Origin: Prevotellaceae bacterium
GTDB lineage: Bacteria > Bacteroidota > Bacteroidia > Bacteroidales > Bacteroidaceae
Reading direction: 5' to 3'
Assembly: GCA_030536165.1 (NCBI GenBank)
Contig: JAUNQM010000024.1
Location: 1-14,934, forward strand
DNA: 14,934 nucleotides
Below the pieces are notes generated by a model. It worked only from the letters and a program-made list of their open reading frames with translations. It searched no databases and had not been told where the DNA came from. The translations under genes were made by a program, and so were the position numbers. Shown in pieces: positions 13,964 through 14,934 of this stretch (positions are counted from its first letter, which is position 1; each line of letters begins with the position of its first letter).

Positions 13964-14773
13964 ATGAAAACAAAATTCACACTCATCGCAGCCATGATGC
14001 TGCTGTTCACCATCTCTGCGTCGGCTCAGGCGCAAGTAGTTCATCCGTGGAAGGGAAAGAAGGTTGCCTACATCGGCGACTCTATCACCGACCCACGCCA
14101 AGGCGCATCGAAGACCAAGTGGTGGGGACACCTCCAACAATGGTTAGACATCACCTCCTACGTCTATGGTATAAGCGGACGCCAATGGAACGACGCCATC
14201 AACCAAGCGAACAAACTCAAGGCTGAACATGGCAACGACGTGGATGCCATCATCATATTTCTCGGCACAAACGACTATTGCCACGGCGTGCCATTAGGCG
14301 AATGGTATTCAGAGACAGACGCAGAAGTGCTTGCTGCACAAGGCGAAACAAAGAAACTCGAAAAGCGCAAACAGCGTCATTTCGTCTTTGGCAACGACAC
14401 ATACAAGGGACGCATCAACATGGCTCTTGACTCCATCAAACGAATGTTTCCTGACAAACAAATAGTGATGCTGACACCGATACACCGCGGACGCGCGTAC
14501 TTCAACGACCGCAACTGGCAGCCAACAGAGGACTATACAAACTGGTGTGGCGAATATGTTGACCCATACGTGCAAGCGATACGCGAAGCCGGCGACATCT
14601 GGTCGGTGCCTGTAATCGACCTCCACGCCATCTCTGGCATCTATCCTATGCACGAGGTGCAAGAGACCTTCGGCCACGGCAACGACCGCTTGCATCCGAA
14701 CGACGAAGGTTCACGCCGCATAGCAAAGACCGTTTACTATCAGTTGCTTGCACTCCCTTGCACGTTCGACTGA
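13964..14773 (+). CDS. Secreted SGNH/GDSL-family esterase
   Basis: A 269-residue exported protein (signal cleavage near SASA, residue 21) with the SGNH hydrolase blocks in order: GDSITD (38-43) with nucleophile Ser40, GTND (101-104) with the oxyanion Asn103, and DRLHPNDEG (241-249) with the catalytic Asp241 and His244. Such enzymes remove acetyl or other acyl groups from polysaccharides, and pectin loci commonly encode rhamnogalacturonan acetylesterases of this fold. The pectin role here is inferred from neighbours. An insert of about 45 residues (about 105-150, with a KKLEKRKQRH stretch) follows block III. It is the last gene of a likely operon with the DUF4450-like gene, and a strong hairpin follows its stop. 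Confidence 0.85.
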   Translation: MKTKFTLIAAMMLLFTISASAQAQVVHPWKGKKVAYIGDSITDPRQGASKTKWWGHLQQWLDITSYVYGISGRQWNDAINQANKLKAEHGNDVDAIIIFLGTNDYCHGVPLGEWYSETDAEVLAAQGETKKLEKRKQRHFVFGNDTYKGRINMALDSIKRMFPDKQIVMLTPIHRGRAYFNDRNWQPTEDYTNWCGEYVDPYVQAIREAGDIWSVPVIDLHAISGIYPMHEVQETFGHGNDRLHPNDEGSRRIAKTVYYQLLALPCTFD

Positions 14774-14814
14774 TCTTAATAATTTGCATCCACAAGGTGC
14801 ACACTATTGATATG

Positions 14815-14855
14815 AACCCTGAAAGTTTTACATCGAACTTTCAGGGTTATTTCAT
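14815..14855 (+). terminator. Hairpin downstream of the esterase gene
   Basis: A perfect 13-bp stem, AACCCTGAAAGTT (14815-14827) with AACTTTCAGGGTT (14836-14848), encloses an 8-base loop 41 bp past the stop codon. The following ATTTCATTT is T-rich but broken, so termination may be imperfect or serve both directions. Confidence 0.75.
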
Positions 14856-14910
14856 TTCCCTACGCACCTTTTCCATAATCCTATCATGAGTCGTCGCATT
14901 AACTCTGGAA

Positions 14911-14927
14911 AAAGTTGTATCAACTTT
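14911..14927. repeat. Second short hairpin at the window end
   Basis: AAAGTTG-TAT-CAACTTT is a perfect 7-bp stem with a three-base loop. It shares the AACTTTCA string with the esterase terminator arm 85 bp upstream. It could belong to a neighbouring transcription unit beyond the window. Confidence 0.4.
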
Positions 14928-14934
14928 CACCTAA

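Noticed and set aside
1..14934. tRNA genes, insertion sequences, toxin-antitoxin or phage-defence genes
   Set aside because: No cloverleaf, transposase motifs, terminal inverted repeats or defence-type domains were seen on either strand; MazG here is the housekeeping two-domain form.

Overview
The window looks like chromosome from a Bacteroidales bacterium, most likely Prevotella or a close relative. Six of the seven promoters proposed lie directly upstream of protein genes and carry the Bacteroidetes -7 element TAnnTTTG; four of these also have a TTG or TTTG -33 element 18-20 bp upstream. Other signs are A-rich leaders in place of Shine-Dalgarno sites, a 'smalltalk' mini-protein, an ECF sigma factor with a one-pass anti-sigma-like partner, a protein with a type IX-secretion-like tail, and a set of secreted pectin enzymes. 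The genus is an inference.

Left part (1-2408): the end of a smalltalk gene, then the RNase P RNA gene rnpB on the minus strand. Divergent from rnpB is a short operon of mazG (NTP pyrophosphohydrolase) and rnz (ribonuclease Z). The RNA that matures tRNA 5' ends therefore lies back to back with the enzyme that matures 3' ends. A bidirectional terminator closes the operon.

Stress operon (3821-2406, minus strand): ECF sigma factor, anti-sigma-like membrane protein, then a small secreted Spy/CpxP-like protein. Upstream is a 103-residue exported protein that is almost only a type IX-like tail domain. Beyond it lies an unusual nested dyad: four copies of ACACCTNAGGTGT with centres 23, 24 and 23 bp apart.

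Pectin part (4432-14773): a minus-strand pair encodes a PL22-like oligogalacturonate lyase and a GH105 unsaturated glycuronyl hydrolase. Divergent from it is a GH28 enzyme with rhamnogalacturonase-like features. After a 7TM-HD cyclic-di-AMP phosphodiesterase (PgpH type) come a large DUF4450-like six-hairpin protein and an SGNH esterase. All five carbohydrate proteins have export signals. A plausible order of action is GH28 cutting the backbone, the esterase removing acetyl groups, and GH105 and the lyase clearing unsaturated oligomers, with the DUF4450-like enzyme acting on an unknown linkage. No SusC/SusD pair or regulator is present, so this is not a classical polysaccharide utilisation locus within the window.

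Most of the window is ordinary core and pectin-degradation content. I did not find a clearly new system. The best leads are the four-palindrome dyad, a five-unit octamer array touching the esterase start codon, the cargo-less tail protein and the uncharacterised DUF4450-like enzyme.
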